From NCBI RefSeq assembly GCF_014534745.1, contig NZ_JACVVP010000021.1:1-64000 (forward strand): 64,000 nucleotides of DNA, read 5' to 3'. Position numbers and translations under genes: made by a program. The notes under the pieces were generated by a model. It searched no databases, was not told where the DNA came from, and was given only the letters and a program-made list of their open reading frames with translations. Below are positions 1 through 8,351 of this stretch, piece after piece. Source of the DNA: Flammeovirga sp. EKP202. Its GTDB lineage: Bacteria > Bacteroidota > Bacteroidia > Cytophagales > Flammeovirgaceae. Each line of letters begins with the position of its first letter. Position 1 is the stretch's first letter.

Positions 1-75
1 GCTCTCCTTCTTGGACTCGAACCAAGGACCCTCTGATTAACAGTCAGATGCTCTAACCAACTGAGCTAAAGGAGA
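1..75 (-). tRNA. tRNA-Asn (anticodon GTT)
   Basis: Read on the minus strand this folds as a complete cloverleaf. The acceptor stem pairs 69-75 with 3-9, the D arm carries AGCTCAGTTGGTTAGAGC, the anticodon loop is CTGTTAA with GTT, and the T loop is GGTTCGAGTCC. The discriminator base is G (position 2), as usual for tRNA-Asn, and position 1 is the first C of a possible encoded CCA that would run off the window. Confidence 0.95.
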
Positions 76-127
76 AATTATTTCAAATTCTGCTTTATTT
101 GTGGAACGTTTTTCCTTTAAAGCGAGG

Positions 128-158
128 CAAAAGTAGTAGCATTTTTTGAATTTGCAAA
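128..158 (-). promoter_or_regulatory. Promoter for tRNA-Asn
   Basis: The minus strand carries TTTG (155-158), exactly 19 bp, then TACTTTTG (128-135). This matches the Bacteroidota housekeeping promoter TTTG-N19-TAnnTTTG. The predicted start lies about 45 nt before the tRNA 5' end. Confidence 0.7.
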
Positions 159-230
159 ATCATTAAATAAAAAAAATGCTAATTAATTTAAATTACACTG
201 ATTTTCAGCCTTAAAAAGATCAATCCTTTT

Positions 231-833
231 TTAAGATTCCCAATATTCATTGATTTCACCAATATAACTTCTCAAATCATTGACTCCAGTTTTGTCTTCT
301 GAAGAGGTAATAAACATAGGAGGAAACTCTTCCCACTGCTTTTTTAACTCTCTTTTATAAGTGGCCACTGCTTTGCTAATTTTTCCTTGACCCAATTTAT
401 CAGCTTTTGTAAAAATAATAGCAAACGGCAATTCCTTCTCTCCCATCCAAGCCATAAAATCCAAATCGTTTTTCAACGGCTCGTGACGAATATCTACCAA
501 AACAAAAGTACACATCAAGTTTTCTCTTGAAGCAAGGTACTTCTTCACCATACGCATAAACTTCTCTCTCTCCGTTTTACTCACTTGTGCGTATCCATAC
601 CCTGGAAGGTCACATAAATACCATTCATTATTAATAATAAAATGATTGATCAATTGTGTCTTACCTGGTGTAGATGATGTTTTTGCTAATTTCGTTTTTC
701 CAGTAAATGCATTAATTAATGAAGATTTACCCACATTGGATCTTCCAATAAATGCATATTCAGGAATTTTAGGTTCAGGACATTTTTCAACATCCGTATT
801 ACTTGTCACAAATTCAGCTTCTTTGATTTTCAT
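231..833 (-). CDS. engB: Ribosome biogenesis GTP-binding protein EngB (YihA/YsxC)
   Basis: This is a 200-residue TrmE-Era-EngA-EngB-type GTPase of normal family length. The G1 P-loop is GRSNVGKSS (about residues 30-38), G3 is DLPGYGYA, G4 is TKAD and a G5-like SSED follows. EngB acts in the cytoplasm in assembly of the large ribosomal subunit and is generally essential. The ATG at 833 places the P-loop at the usual distance from the N-terminus. It is followed on the same strand by the tRNA gene, which has its own promoter. A -7 element lies 26 nt upstream of the start codon. I see no oddities. Confidence 0.95.
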   Translation of the reverse strand: MKIKEAEFVTSNTDVEKCPEPKIPEYAFIGRSNVGKSSLINAFTGKTKLAKTSSTPGKTQLINHFIINNEWYLCDLPGYGYAQVSKTEREKFMRMVKKYLASRENLMCTFVLVDIRHEPLKNDLDFMAWMGEKELPFAIIFTKADKLGQGKISKAVATYKRELKKQWEEFPPMFITSSEDKTGVNDLRSYIGEINEYWES

Positions 834-858
834 GCTTCTTTTACTTTGTTTTGAAATG

Positions 859-866
859 CAAAGGTA
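859..866 (-). promoter_or_regulatory. Putative -7 promoter element of engB
   Basis: Minus-strand TACCTTTG fits TAnnTTTG, 26 nt before the engB start. No TTTG is seen 19 bp upstream, so only half of the promoter is supported. Confidence 0.45.
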
Positions 867-1043
867 AGAGTAATGATTTAAGAATTAATAATTCTTATTT
901 GTTCATTATTAATTCTTTAGAATTAAATAAAATGTATTTATTACACTAATTTAAATTTTCCTTTCAACCAAAACTTAAATCCTCTATTTTTACCCTACCA
1001 TATAAACACTATCAGTGTACTTCGATACACCAAATAAACACTT

Positions 1044-2408
1044 ATGAAAACAATTATCATTTTAGGTGCAGGACGTTCTGCATCCTCATTAATCCATTAT
1101 TTATGTGGCCACGCAGCTGCCAATGAGTGGCAGGTAAAGGTAGGAGACTACCAAAAAGAGCTAGCAGACGACAAGATCAAAGGTTTCGAAAAAGTAGCTT
1201 CTGCTTTTCAATTTGATATCAACAACGAAGAACACCGTGAAACCTATATTTCACAAGCCGATATAGTCGTATCTCTACTCCCTGCTCGTTTCCATATAGA
1301 AGCAGCAAAAGTTGCTGTAAAACATGGAGTACCTTTAACTACTGCTTCTTATATCACAGAAGAGATGCAAGCTTTAAGCGATGAAGCCAAAAAGAAAGGT
1401 ATTATTCTCTTAAATGAAATAGGGTTAGATCCTGGAATCGATCACATGTCTGCCATGAAAATGATTGAGGAGGTAAAAGATAAAGGTCATTCTATCGAAG
1501 GATTTGAATCTTTTACAGGAGGTCTTGTTGCTCCTGAGTCTGATAATAACCCTTGGAATTACAAATTCACTTGGAACCCACGTAATGTAGTTTTAGCAGG
1601 TCAAGGTGGTGCTGTACGTTTTCTTCATAATGGAAAACATAAATACATTCCTTATAATAAGGTATTCCGTAGAACTGAGCGAATTGAGATTGAAGGCTAT
1701 GGAAAATTTGAAGGTTACGCCAATAGAGACTCTTTAAAGTATGTTGAAAAATACGGCTTGGAGGGTGTTCCCACCGTTTATAGAGGCACTTTAAGGAGAC
1801 CGGGGTTCTGTAGAGCATGGAACTGCTTTGTCACATTGGGTGTCACCGATGATAGCTATGAAATGGAAAATACTCAGGATATGACTTATCGTGAGTTCAT
1901 CAATTCCTTTTTAAGATATAATCCCAATGATTCTGTTGAATTAAAATTGATGCAATACCTAAAGCTTTCCCAAGACGATCTTGAAATGGAAAAATTGGAA
2001 TGGCTGGATATTTTTAGTGATAAAAAAGTTGGACTTCCTAAGGCTACACCTGCTCAGATTCTTCAGAAAATATTAGAAGAGAAATGGCAGCTTGATCCAG
2101 AAGATAAAGACATGATTGTAATGTATCATAAGTTATTTTATAAGAAAGGAAATGAAAATATCTTAAGAACATCACATATGGTTGTAAAAGGAAAAGACCA
2201 AACGTACACTGCCATGTCAGATACGGTGGGTATTCCTTTGGCCATTGCCACCAAACTGATCTTACAAGGCAAAATCACCAAAACAGGAACTTGCATCCCT
2301 ATTCATAAAAACATCTATGAACCAGTGTTAGAAGAACTGGAAAGTATGGGGATTACTTTTACAGAACAAGAAGTGGTCATGAGTCCTCAGGAGATGGCTA
2401 GTTTGTAA
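1044..2408 (+). CDS. Saccharopine dehydrogenase family protein
   Basis: A 454-residue protein with an N-terminal Rossmann fold (GAGRSASS, residues 8-15) and the long C-terminal catalytic domain of the saccharopine dehydrogenase/reductase family. Visible landmarks include LNEIGLDPGIDHM and the SFTGGLVAPES segment. Members interconvert saccharopine with lysine or glutamate semialdehydes using NAD(P). Whether this one serves lysine breakdown or another amine pathway cannot be told, because no lysine genes are adjacent. It is a single gene with its own terminator. The ATG at 1044 leaves only four residues before the first beta strand, as expected. Confidence 0.88.
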   Translation: MKTIIILGAGRSASSLIHYLCGHAAANEWQVKVGDYQKELADDKIKGFEKVASAFQFDINNEEHRETYISQADIVVSLLPARFHIEAAKVAVKHGVPLTTASYITEEMQALSDEAKKKGIILLNEIGLDPGIDHMSAMKMIEEVKDKGHSIEGFESFTGGLVAPESDNNPWNYKFTWNPRNVVLAGQGGAVRFLHNGKHKYIPYNKVFRRTERIEIEGYGKFEGYANRDSLKYVEKYGLEGVPTVYRGTLRRPGFCRAWNCFVTLGVTDDSYEMENTQDMTYREFINSFLRYNPNDSVELKLMQYLKLSQDDLEMEKLEWLDIFSDKKVGLPKATPAQILQKILEEKWQLDPEDKDMIVMYHKLFYKKGNENILRTSHMVVKGKDQTYTAMSDTVGIPLAIATKLILQGKITKTGTCIPIHKNIYEPVLEELESMGITFTEQEVVMSPQEMASL

Positions 2409-2434
2409 CTTCTAAATCAATATCAACCCAATCA

Positions 2435-2476
2435 TAAAGACTTAATCGTAAACTTTCGGTTAGGTCTTTATTTTTT
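2435..2476 (+). terminator. Terminator after saccharopine dehydrogenase gene
   Basis: The stem AAAGACTTAA / TTAGGTCTTT (one G-T pair) is followed by a T-rich run. Confidence 0.7.
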
Positions 2477-2555
2477 AAGGAAAGTAAGTTATGTTTCTTC
2501 CTTCATTCTCCTTTACTTTGCACCCAACACACATACAACTCCATAGAATACAAAA

Positions 2556-3194
2556 ATGAACGAAGTTTTTACTTATGCCCTTTTGGCATTTACGTCTTTC
2601 TTTACGTTGATTAACCCCGTGGGGATTATGCCGGTCTTTATGACCATGACCAATCAACTTTCAAAAGAAGAAAGAAAAAATACGGCATTAAGAGCCTCAT
2701 TTATTGCATTTTGCTTCCTACTTTTTTTCGCATTGACGGGGCAATCACTTTTCCGCTTTTTTGGAATTTCAATTGACAGCTTAAGAGTTGTTGGAGGTAT
2801 GATTTTCTTCTTAGTAGGTTTTGACATGCTTCAAGCACGTTTGGGAAGTGTGAAGGTTACTAAAGATGAAATTCATGAATACGCTAGAGACGTTGCAATT
2901 ACCCCTTTAGCCATTCCAATTATTTGTGGCCCTGGATCCATTGCCAACTCCATTATTTTAATGGACAATGCCGGAGACGACCCCATGAAAATTGGAGGAC
3001 TAATATTGGCAATTTTCGCCGTATTACTAATTACTTGTTTGAGTTTACTTTCTGCCAGCTCTATCATGAAAGTGATTGGTGACACTGGCAATAAATTGAT
3101 GCTTCGATTAATGGGCTTGATCGTAATGGTCATGGCCGTAGAATTCTTCTTTGCAGGAATTGGTCCATTGATTGAGCGTTTTATTATGAAATAG
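2556..3194 (+). CDS. MarC family integral membrane protein
   Basis: A 212-residue hydrophobic protein with about six membrane spans in the MarC/YhgN arrangement. It shows the N-terminal signature FFTLINPVGIMPVF, an FRFFGIS segment, the AITPLAIPIICGPGSIAN motif in the middle and a C-terminal span with VMAVEFFFAGI. MarC proteins sit in the cytoplasmic membrane; their substrate is unsettled despite the old link to multiple antibiotic resistance. It is a lone gene. TTACTTTG about 45 nt upstream is one mismatch from a -7 element. A shared terminator lies between it and the convergent barrel gene. Confidence 0.9.
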   Translation: MNEVFTYALLAFTSFFTLINPVGIMPVFMTMTNQLSKEERKNTALRASFIAFCFLLFFALTGQSLFRFFGISIDSLRVVGGMIFFLVGFDMLQARLGSVKVTKDEIHEYARDVAITPLAIPIICGPGSIANSIILMDNAGDDPMKIGGLILAIFAVLLITCLSLLSASSIMKVIGDTGNKLMLRLMGLIVMVMAVEFFFAGIGPLIERFIMK

Positions 3195-3197
3195 ATG

Positions 3198-3240
3198 AAA
3201 AAAGTCCTTCACCAAGATTTTTTTTGATGAAGGACTTTTC
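3198..3240. terminator. Bidirectional terminator between marC-like gene and outer-membrane barrel gene
   Basis: The perfect 12-bp stem AAAAGTCCTTCA / TGAAGGACTTTT has A and T runs on both sides, so it can serve both convergent genes. Confidence 0.8.
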
Positions 3241-3245
3241 AATAA

Positions 3246-5603
3246 TTAATTAATTCTTCTTAATGCTTCTTGATTACCCATACTTTTACTTCGGTCAGAT
3301 ATTTTATTATTACCAAATTTATATTTTACCGAAAACCTAAAGTATCTATTATCATAATATCCTGATGCCACCTGCTTGTTTCCATTATTGATGGAAGTAA
3401 AATAACGTAGGTTGGAATTAAAAATATCGTTGATAGAAGCAGTTAGTTGTAGTTTTTTATCCATGAGATACTTCTTAACACCAAAGTTTATATAATACCC
3501 TGAAGTTGAAGTAATCAAACCATTATGTATAGGGAGTGCTCCGCCTATAGTAACGTCAGCCATAAAAGTCTTTTCTTCATTAATATTGAAAGTATTGATG
3601 ATAGAATACCACCCATTAGTTCCATTGAACACTTCAGATCCTATATCCTTAAACAACATCGTTTTGCTATAATTTATACCTGCGTTTAGAACCATTTGAA
3701 GCCGTTGATATTCTAATTGATAATTGACATTTAGGCTAGTCGTATAATTATTGGAAATATTATCTCTGGTTACAATTTGCTCCTCTGTTTCTGCATCTAG
3801 AATATTGATGACATTATACTGATCTTGAGCGTATACAAAATCAATATTGGCTGTTAGTTTATTTCTAAAAGAATAGGTTAAATTATATGAGTCATAATAA
3901 ACAGGTCGTAAAAATGGGTTACCTTCTGAATAAAAATTAGGGTTTATATACCACCTAAAAGGTTTCAATTCCCAAAAACTAGGTCTTCCGATTCTTTTGT
4001 TATAACTCAAACTCATAAAGTTTTCTTTATTAATAGCATAGGATAAGTAGAGCACCGGAAAAAGTTTTAGGTAATCATTATGTATTGTTTCAGTCGCTTT
4101 ACTTTCTGTTAATGTGTTTTCTAACCTAAAGCCTAACTTAAAATTAACCTTCTCAGTCAATGACTTTGTCGCATCGATATATAAAGCTTGGATATGTTCT
4201 GAATAACTATACCTTTGGTCTTGCTCAATATCCAATCTTCTATTTGTTCTTATCTGTTCATCAAAAAAAGTATTCGCTATACTAAAACTCGCTTTAGCAC
4301 CGTAAGAAATTTTAGCCCATGAAGTAGGATGAACCATATCAACCTTCACATGATAATTGTCAATTTGTTGATCTCCATAACTATTCGTTTCATTCGTCGA
4401 TAAAGTATCATCATCAGAACCTATAGTATAGCTACCCAAGTATCTATTTTGATATTGATCGTAGTTTAAATAATCGAGATCTACTGATAATTGCTTTTGC
4501 GGATCTTTAAATTTGTGTACATAAGAAAAATTGAATGAATGATTCTGACGTACCTCTTCATTATTTCCATTTGAATACATCATATATTTTTCCTGAGGAT
4601 AGAAAATCTCTCCAACATCTTGCCCGTTTATATCTGGAGTTCTATAACTTCCCAAATACTGTATTTGAACACTATTTCTATCTGAAATTTCATACCCTAA
4701 TTGCACTCTACCAGAATATGCATTCCGGTCCATTGCAGTAGTAGCTTCATAAGCTCTCTCACTATCAGGAAAATAAATATCAGATGTTTCAATCATTCCT
4801 AATAACCCTGCAACTTTTGAAAAGTTAACACTAGCATTAAATTTATTTTTTGAGTAATTAAATGAGTTTGAAAACACTTGTCTACTGTGAATACCTTGTA
4901 AATAATACAGTCCTACACTATTACTCCAAGCATTACGTCTTCCTTCTTTATAAATAATATTGATCAACCCTCCTGCTCCACCTGCTTCATACTTAGAAGG
5001 AGGTGTTGTAATCACTTCAATACTTTTGATATCATCAGCATTAATAGTTTCTAGAAACTGAATTAACTCCTCTCCCGATAAATTGATAGGTTTTCCATTA
5101 ATCAAAGCGTTTACCTGACCTTTACCAAAAATCTCAATACTATTAGGCGAAACATTTAAACGTGGCGCTTGCCTTAATGCCTCTACTAAATTACCAGTGC
5201 TTGCAGACACTGAATTTTCAACATTAAAAACCAAACGATCTATTTTACTTTCAATAATTGGCTTATTCGCTGAAATTGTGACACCTTCTAATTCTTGGTC
5301 TTTCATTTTTAGTAACAAGGCACCCAAATGAATATTTTCTTCTTCTAACGTCAACTGGTCTACATAACTTTCGTAACCAATAAAACTAACATGCAGTAAA
5401 TACACTCCTCTTGCTAACAATAATTCAAAACTTCCAGTGTTGTCTGTTATTGTTCCATTTACAATACTACTGTCTTGATCATAGATCGTAATATTGACAA
5501 ATTCCATTTTTCCACCATCCTGGTTATTAACCTCACCAGTAACTGTGATTTGGGAATAGCTTATTAGAGGAAGTAAGGTGAATAAAATTAGATATTTATA
5601 CAT
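3246..5603 (-). CDS. Outer-membrane beta-barrel protein with carboxypeptidase-regulatory-like domain (PF14905 type)
   Basis: A 785-residue exported protein. Residues 1-18 form a signal peptide ending near SYSQ. Residues about 19-105 look like a CarboxypepD_reg-like beta sandwich (VTGEVNNQDG, NGTITDNTGSFEL, YLLHVSFIGYE). A TonB-plug-like segment follows (about 110-215), ending in SIEVITTPPSKYEAGGAGGLINII, and then a long barrel rich in aromatic residues to the C-terminus. This is the layout of the Bacteroidota outer membrane protein beta-barrel family, relatives of TonB-dependent receptors. It lies 74 nt downstream of the C39 exporter in the same direction, so it is probably the last gene of the peptide cluster. 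It could carry the product across the outer membrane or import something; I cannot choose. Confidence 0.85.
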   Translation of the reverse strand: MYKYLILFTLLPLISYSQITVTGEVNNQDGGKMEFVNITIYDQDSSIVNGTITDNTGSFELLLARGVYLLHVSFIGYESYVDQLTLEEENIHLGALLLKMKDQELEGVTISANKPIIESKIDRLVFNVENSVSASTGNLVEALRQAPRLNVSPNSIEIFGKGQVNALINGKPINLSGEELIQFLETINADDIKSIEVITTPPSKYEAGGAGGLINIIYKEGRRNAWSNSVGLYYLQGIHSRQVFSNSFNYSKNKFNASVNFSKVAGLLGMIETSDIYFPDSERAYEATTAMDRNAYSGRVQLGYEISDRNSVQIQYLGSYRTPDINGQDVGEIFYPQEKYMMYSNGNNEEVRQNHSFNFSYVHKFKDPQKQLSVDLDYLNYDQYQNRYLGSYTIGSDDDTLSTNETNSYGDQQIDNYHVKVDMVHPTSWAKISYGAKASFSIANTFFDEQIRTNRRLDIEQDQRYSYSEHIQALYIDATKSLTEKVNFKLGFRLENTLTESKATETIHNDYLKLFPVLYLSYAINKENFMSLSYNKRIGRPSFWELKPFRWYINPNFYSEGNPFLRPVYYDSYNLTYSFRNKLTANIDFVYAQDQYNVINILDAETEEQIVTRDNISNNYTTSLNVNYQLEYQRLQMVLNAGINYSKTMLFKDIGSEVFNGTNGWYSIINTFNINEEKTFMADVTIGGALPIHNGLITSTSGYYINFGVKKYLMDKKLQLTASINDIFNSNLRYFTSINNGNKQVASGYYDNRYFRFSVKYKFGNNKISDRSKSMGNQEALRRIN

Positions 5604-5677
5604 ATTTGATTGTAATTTTTAAGTCAAAAAATAAAAAGAGATTTTTCCTTAGAGAATAATTTAATTTTGAAAACAAA

Positions 5678-7906
5678 CTACATCCCTAACTCTAACTGAT
5701 TTTTAATTAATTCGTAATACTCTGATTTATTAGCTACTAAGGTTGAGTGGTTTCCTTGTTCAATGATTTCTCCTTTTTTTAATACAATGATATTATCTGA
5801 GTTTTTAACAGTAGAGAGTCGATGAGCAATAATTACTACTGTCTTTCCTTTAAAAAAGCTTTGCAAATTATCATGTATTTTCTTCTCGTTTTCAGCATCT
5901 AAAGCAGAAGTTGCTTCATCTAGGATAATAAATTCAGGATCTTTATAAACTGCTCTTGCTATTAGTAAGCGTTGTTGTTGACCACCCGATAACTGCATAC
6001 CTGATTCTCCTATCTTTGTATGGTATCCCATTGGCAAAGTCATAATAAAATCATGAATACATGCAATCTGTGTAGACTTCAAGAGAGATTTATCATCAAT
6101 ATTGCTATCAGAGAGTGAAATATTATCTAAAATAGTTCCACTAAATATTTTCCCCCCTTGTAATACAGTACCACACTTTTTTCTCCATTCATTGGGTACA
6201 ATTTCTAATAAATCCTTGTCATTCAAGATTACATTCCCTTCAGAAGGAGGATAATAAGAAAGTAATAATTTCAATAAAGTGGTTTTTCCACTTCCACTTG
6301 CCCCTACTATTGCAGTAATTGAATTCTCTGGAAAACATAAATTTATATCTTTCAATACATAGGGATTAAATTTACCTGGGTATTTAAATGACACTTTTTG
6401 AAAGATGACATTTTGTATTTTTTTATCCCCAATACATAATTTTGTATTTTCGGATTCATCAACTTTATTATAAATTTCGCTCACTTTTTCATTGGCAATA
6501 GTAGCATCTTGAGCATCTAAAATAAAATAGGTGATATTCTTTAAAGGCGTATTAAGTTGTCCAATAACATAAGAAATACTTAGTAATGTACCGATAGTTA
6601 GCTCATCATTAATAATTAAAACAGCACAAATACCTATTGCGATTAGTTCCTTGAGTTTTGTGATAAAATCAGCTCCAATATTTTGATACAGGTTTAGGTA
6701 TAAGGATTTTAGGGAAATATCATTTATTTTTTGTTGGATTGAGAGTAGTTTTGAAATAAGCTTAGATTCAGCATTATTGATTTTAATCTCAGACATATTC
6801 ATGATAAATTCATAAATACTATTATTGTTTTCAGATTCTCTAAGAAACTTAGCGTACTGTAAAGTCTTCCTCTTATTAAGAAAAAATACTACCCAAATTA
6901 TTGATAAAGCCGACAATAAAGCATAGACAGCAAAAACTTCAATATTAAAGTATAACAAGATAACTCCAAAGACAATTACATTTAAAACACTAAAAGTTAA
7001 GTCTATACCTTTCCAAGTCAAAAATGTCTGTATTTTTTCCTGATCAGTTAATCTTTGCAATAATTCCGCATTAATTCTCGTATCGTAATACGAAATAGGT
7101 AATTTGATGAGTTTATGCAAAAGAAAATTTTTCATTTTTACGCTCAATGAAAAATTCAACTTTGTTAGTAAAATATTACTAAGTAAATCAAAGATATGAT
7201 ACGATATAAATAGTATTAATTGAACAAAAAGTAAAAGGTAAACTATATGAATATCTTTCTGTAAAATACCTTCATCTATTGTTTTCTGAAAAAGAAAAGG
7301 GATTGAAAAATTAGATAATAGCCCCAAGAAAATAAAAGTTAAAGCAAAAATGTACTTTACCTTTTTTGACTTTATAAAATCTAAAGAGGTCTGAAGGTAT
7401 AAATTCTTGCTTAACCTATTTTTTTTTTTTGATGATGGATGAAAATCTTTAAAATTATCTAATGCCTCAAGGTAAATCAACGCTCCTTTTACATCATTCC
7501 CTAACCAACCATTTTTTAAGTCATCTTCAGTAATTTTTATTTGACCGTGGCCAGGATCTGCTATATGAAATACTTTTTTACTATTTTTTATTGATACTTT
7601 CTCAAGTACAACAAAATGAGATTGGTTCCAATATAATATGACAGGTAAAGGTATTTCATCTAATTCTTGTACACTTAATTTTAATGCATGTCCCTCTAAT
7701 CCTACTTTTTTTGTAACATCTAATAAATCCTGTATCGAAACTCCCTGTCTTGTAAATTCAAAAAAACTTTTTATTTCATCCAGATCATAACTCTTACCCA
7801 TATGTCTTAATACCATAGTAAGACATGCTGCTGCACAATCACTGCTTTCTAATTGATGTTGAAAATAGTATTCTTGTTTTCTTAAATAAGAGATAATTGG
7901 TTTCAT
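5678..7906 (-). CDS. Peptidase-containing ABC transporter (C39 peptidase, bacteriocin-type exporter)
   Basis: A 742-residue PCAT with the normal order of domains. Residues 15-135 are a C39 protease with catalytic Cys24 (SSDCAAACL), His97 (NQSHFVVLE) and Asp117 (IADPGHG). Six membrane spans occupy roughly residues 185-460. The nucleotide-binding domain has Walker A GASGSGKTT, signature LSGGQQQR, Walker B FIILDEATSALD and switch IAHRLST. Such exporters cut a precursor after a double glycine and move the core peptide across the inner membrane using ATP. The gene directly upstream encodes a peptide with a KGG motif, the likely substrate. No HlyD-type adaptor or TolC is present beside it. All catalytic residues are intact. 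Confidence 0.95.
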   Translation of the reverse strand: MKPIISYLRKQEYYFQHQLESSDCAAACLTMVLRHMGKSYDLDEIKSFFEFTRQGVSIQDLLDVTKKVGLEGHALKLSVQELDEIPLPVILYWNQSHFVVLEKVSIKNSKKVFHIADPGHGQIKITEDDLKNGWLGNDVKGALIYLEALDNFKDFHPSSKKKNRLSKNLYLQTSLDFIKSKKVKYIFALTFIFLGLLSNFSIPFLFQKTIDEGILQKDIHIVYLLLFVQLILFISYHIFDLLSNILLTKLNFSLSVKMKNFLLHKLIKLPISYYDTRINAELLQRLTDQEKIQTFLTWKGIDLTFSVLNVIVFGVILLYFNIEVFAVYALLSALSIIWVVFFLNKRKTLQYAKFLRESENNNSIYEFIMNMSEIKINNAESKLISKLLSIQQKINDISLKSLYLNLYQNIGADFITKLKELIAIGICAVLIINDELTIGTLLSISYVIGQLNTPLKNITYFILDAQDATIANEKVSEIYNKVDESENTKLCIGDKKIQNVIFQKVSFKYPGKFNPYVLKDINLCFPENSITAIVGASGSGKTTLLKLLLSYYPPSEGNVILNDKDLLEIVPNEWRKKCGTVLQGGKIFSGTILDNISLSDSNIDDKSLLKSTQIACIHDFIMTLPMGYHTKIGESGMQLSGGQQQRLLIARAVYKDPEFIILDEATSALDAENEKKIHDNLQSFFKGKTVVIIAHRLSTVKNSDNIIVLKKGEIIEQGNHSTLVANKSEYYELIKNQLELGM

Positions 7907-7994
7907 CTAATATTACTTTAAATTATATATAATCCGTTTCCTTCAATTCTATCGGACTACTACTGGAGTTATGAACCTGTACAATAATTCGTTT

Positions 7995-8039
7995 TAAAAA
8001 AACATGGAGAAGTGATTAAACCTTCCATCACTTCTCCAA
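7995..8039 (-). terminator. Terminator/attenuator between peptide precursor and exporter genes
   Basis: The perfect 12-bp stem (8005-8016 with 8027-8038) has a 10-nt loop and is followed on the minus strand by TGTTTTTTT. It lies 9 nt after the precursor stop codon and about 90 nt before the exporter start. It should end most transcripts after the precursor and let some run into the exporter. Confidence 0.8.
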
Positions 8040-8047
8040 GATTTCTG

Positions 8048-8248
8048 TTACTGTGCTGGCAGTTCTTTATCACTTGAACCACAACCTGCTACAGTATTAG
8101 TAACATTACAGGTACCTCCATGACAATTGTTACCTCCTAAAGAAGATTTAGTTGTAGTTGTTAATGCCATTGAAAAACCTCCTTTCATTGTATTATTTGA
8201 ATCTGATAAAGTTTCAAATTTCTTAATGTTGAACTTAGTTTTAGTCAT
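8048..8248 (-). CDS. Candidate RiPP precursor peptide with double-glycine leader
   Basis: A 66-residue peptide, starting at the ATG that gives MTKTKFNIKKFETLS; an in-frame ATG at 8293 would add 15 residues. The leader is charged and ends in MKGG (residues 21-24), with a hydrophobic residue at -4 as in C39 substrates. The remaining 42 residues are rich in Thr, Ser, Gly and Asn with cysteines at 42, 47 and 56 (NNCHGGTCNVTNTVAGCG). A second double glycine (LGG, 37-39) offers another cleavage point but lacks the usual leader context. It sits between a radical SAM/SPASM gene and a C39 exporter gene, the expected place for a modified peptide. The modification is unknown; thioether or C-C links at Cys, Thr or Ser are possible. 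Confidence 0.8.
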   Translation of the reverse strand: MTKTKFNIKKFETLSDSNNTMKGGFSMALTTTTKSSLGGNNCHGGTCNVTNTVAGCGSSDKELPAQ

Positions 8249-8317
8249 TTTTAAAAAGATTGAATTTAAAAAACGAATACCTTTTAAAGCCATAAATTCT
8301 TTATTGGGCTACTTTTG

Positions 8318-8325
8318 CAAAAATA
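8318..8325 (-). promoter_or_regulatory. Putative -7 element before the precursor gene
   Basis: Minus-strand TATTTTTG fits TAnnTTTG in the 58-nt gap after the radical SAM gene. No clear -33 element is present. Start of transcription would be near 8311, giving about 60 nt of leader to the ATG at 8248. Confidence 0.45.
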
Positions 8326-8351
8326 TTTTCTCTTATGGTTGAAATTCATTT

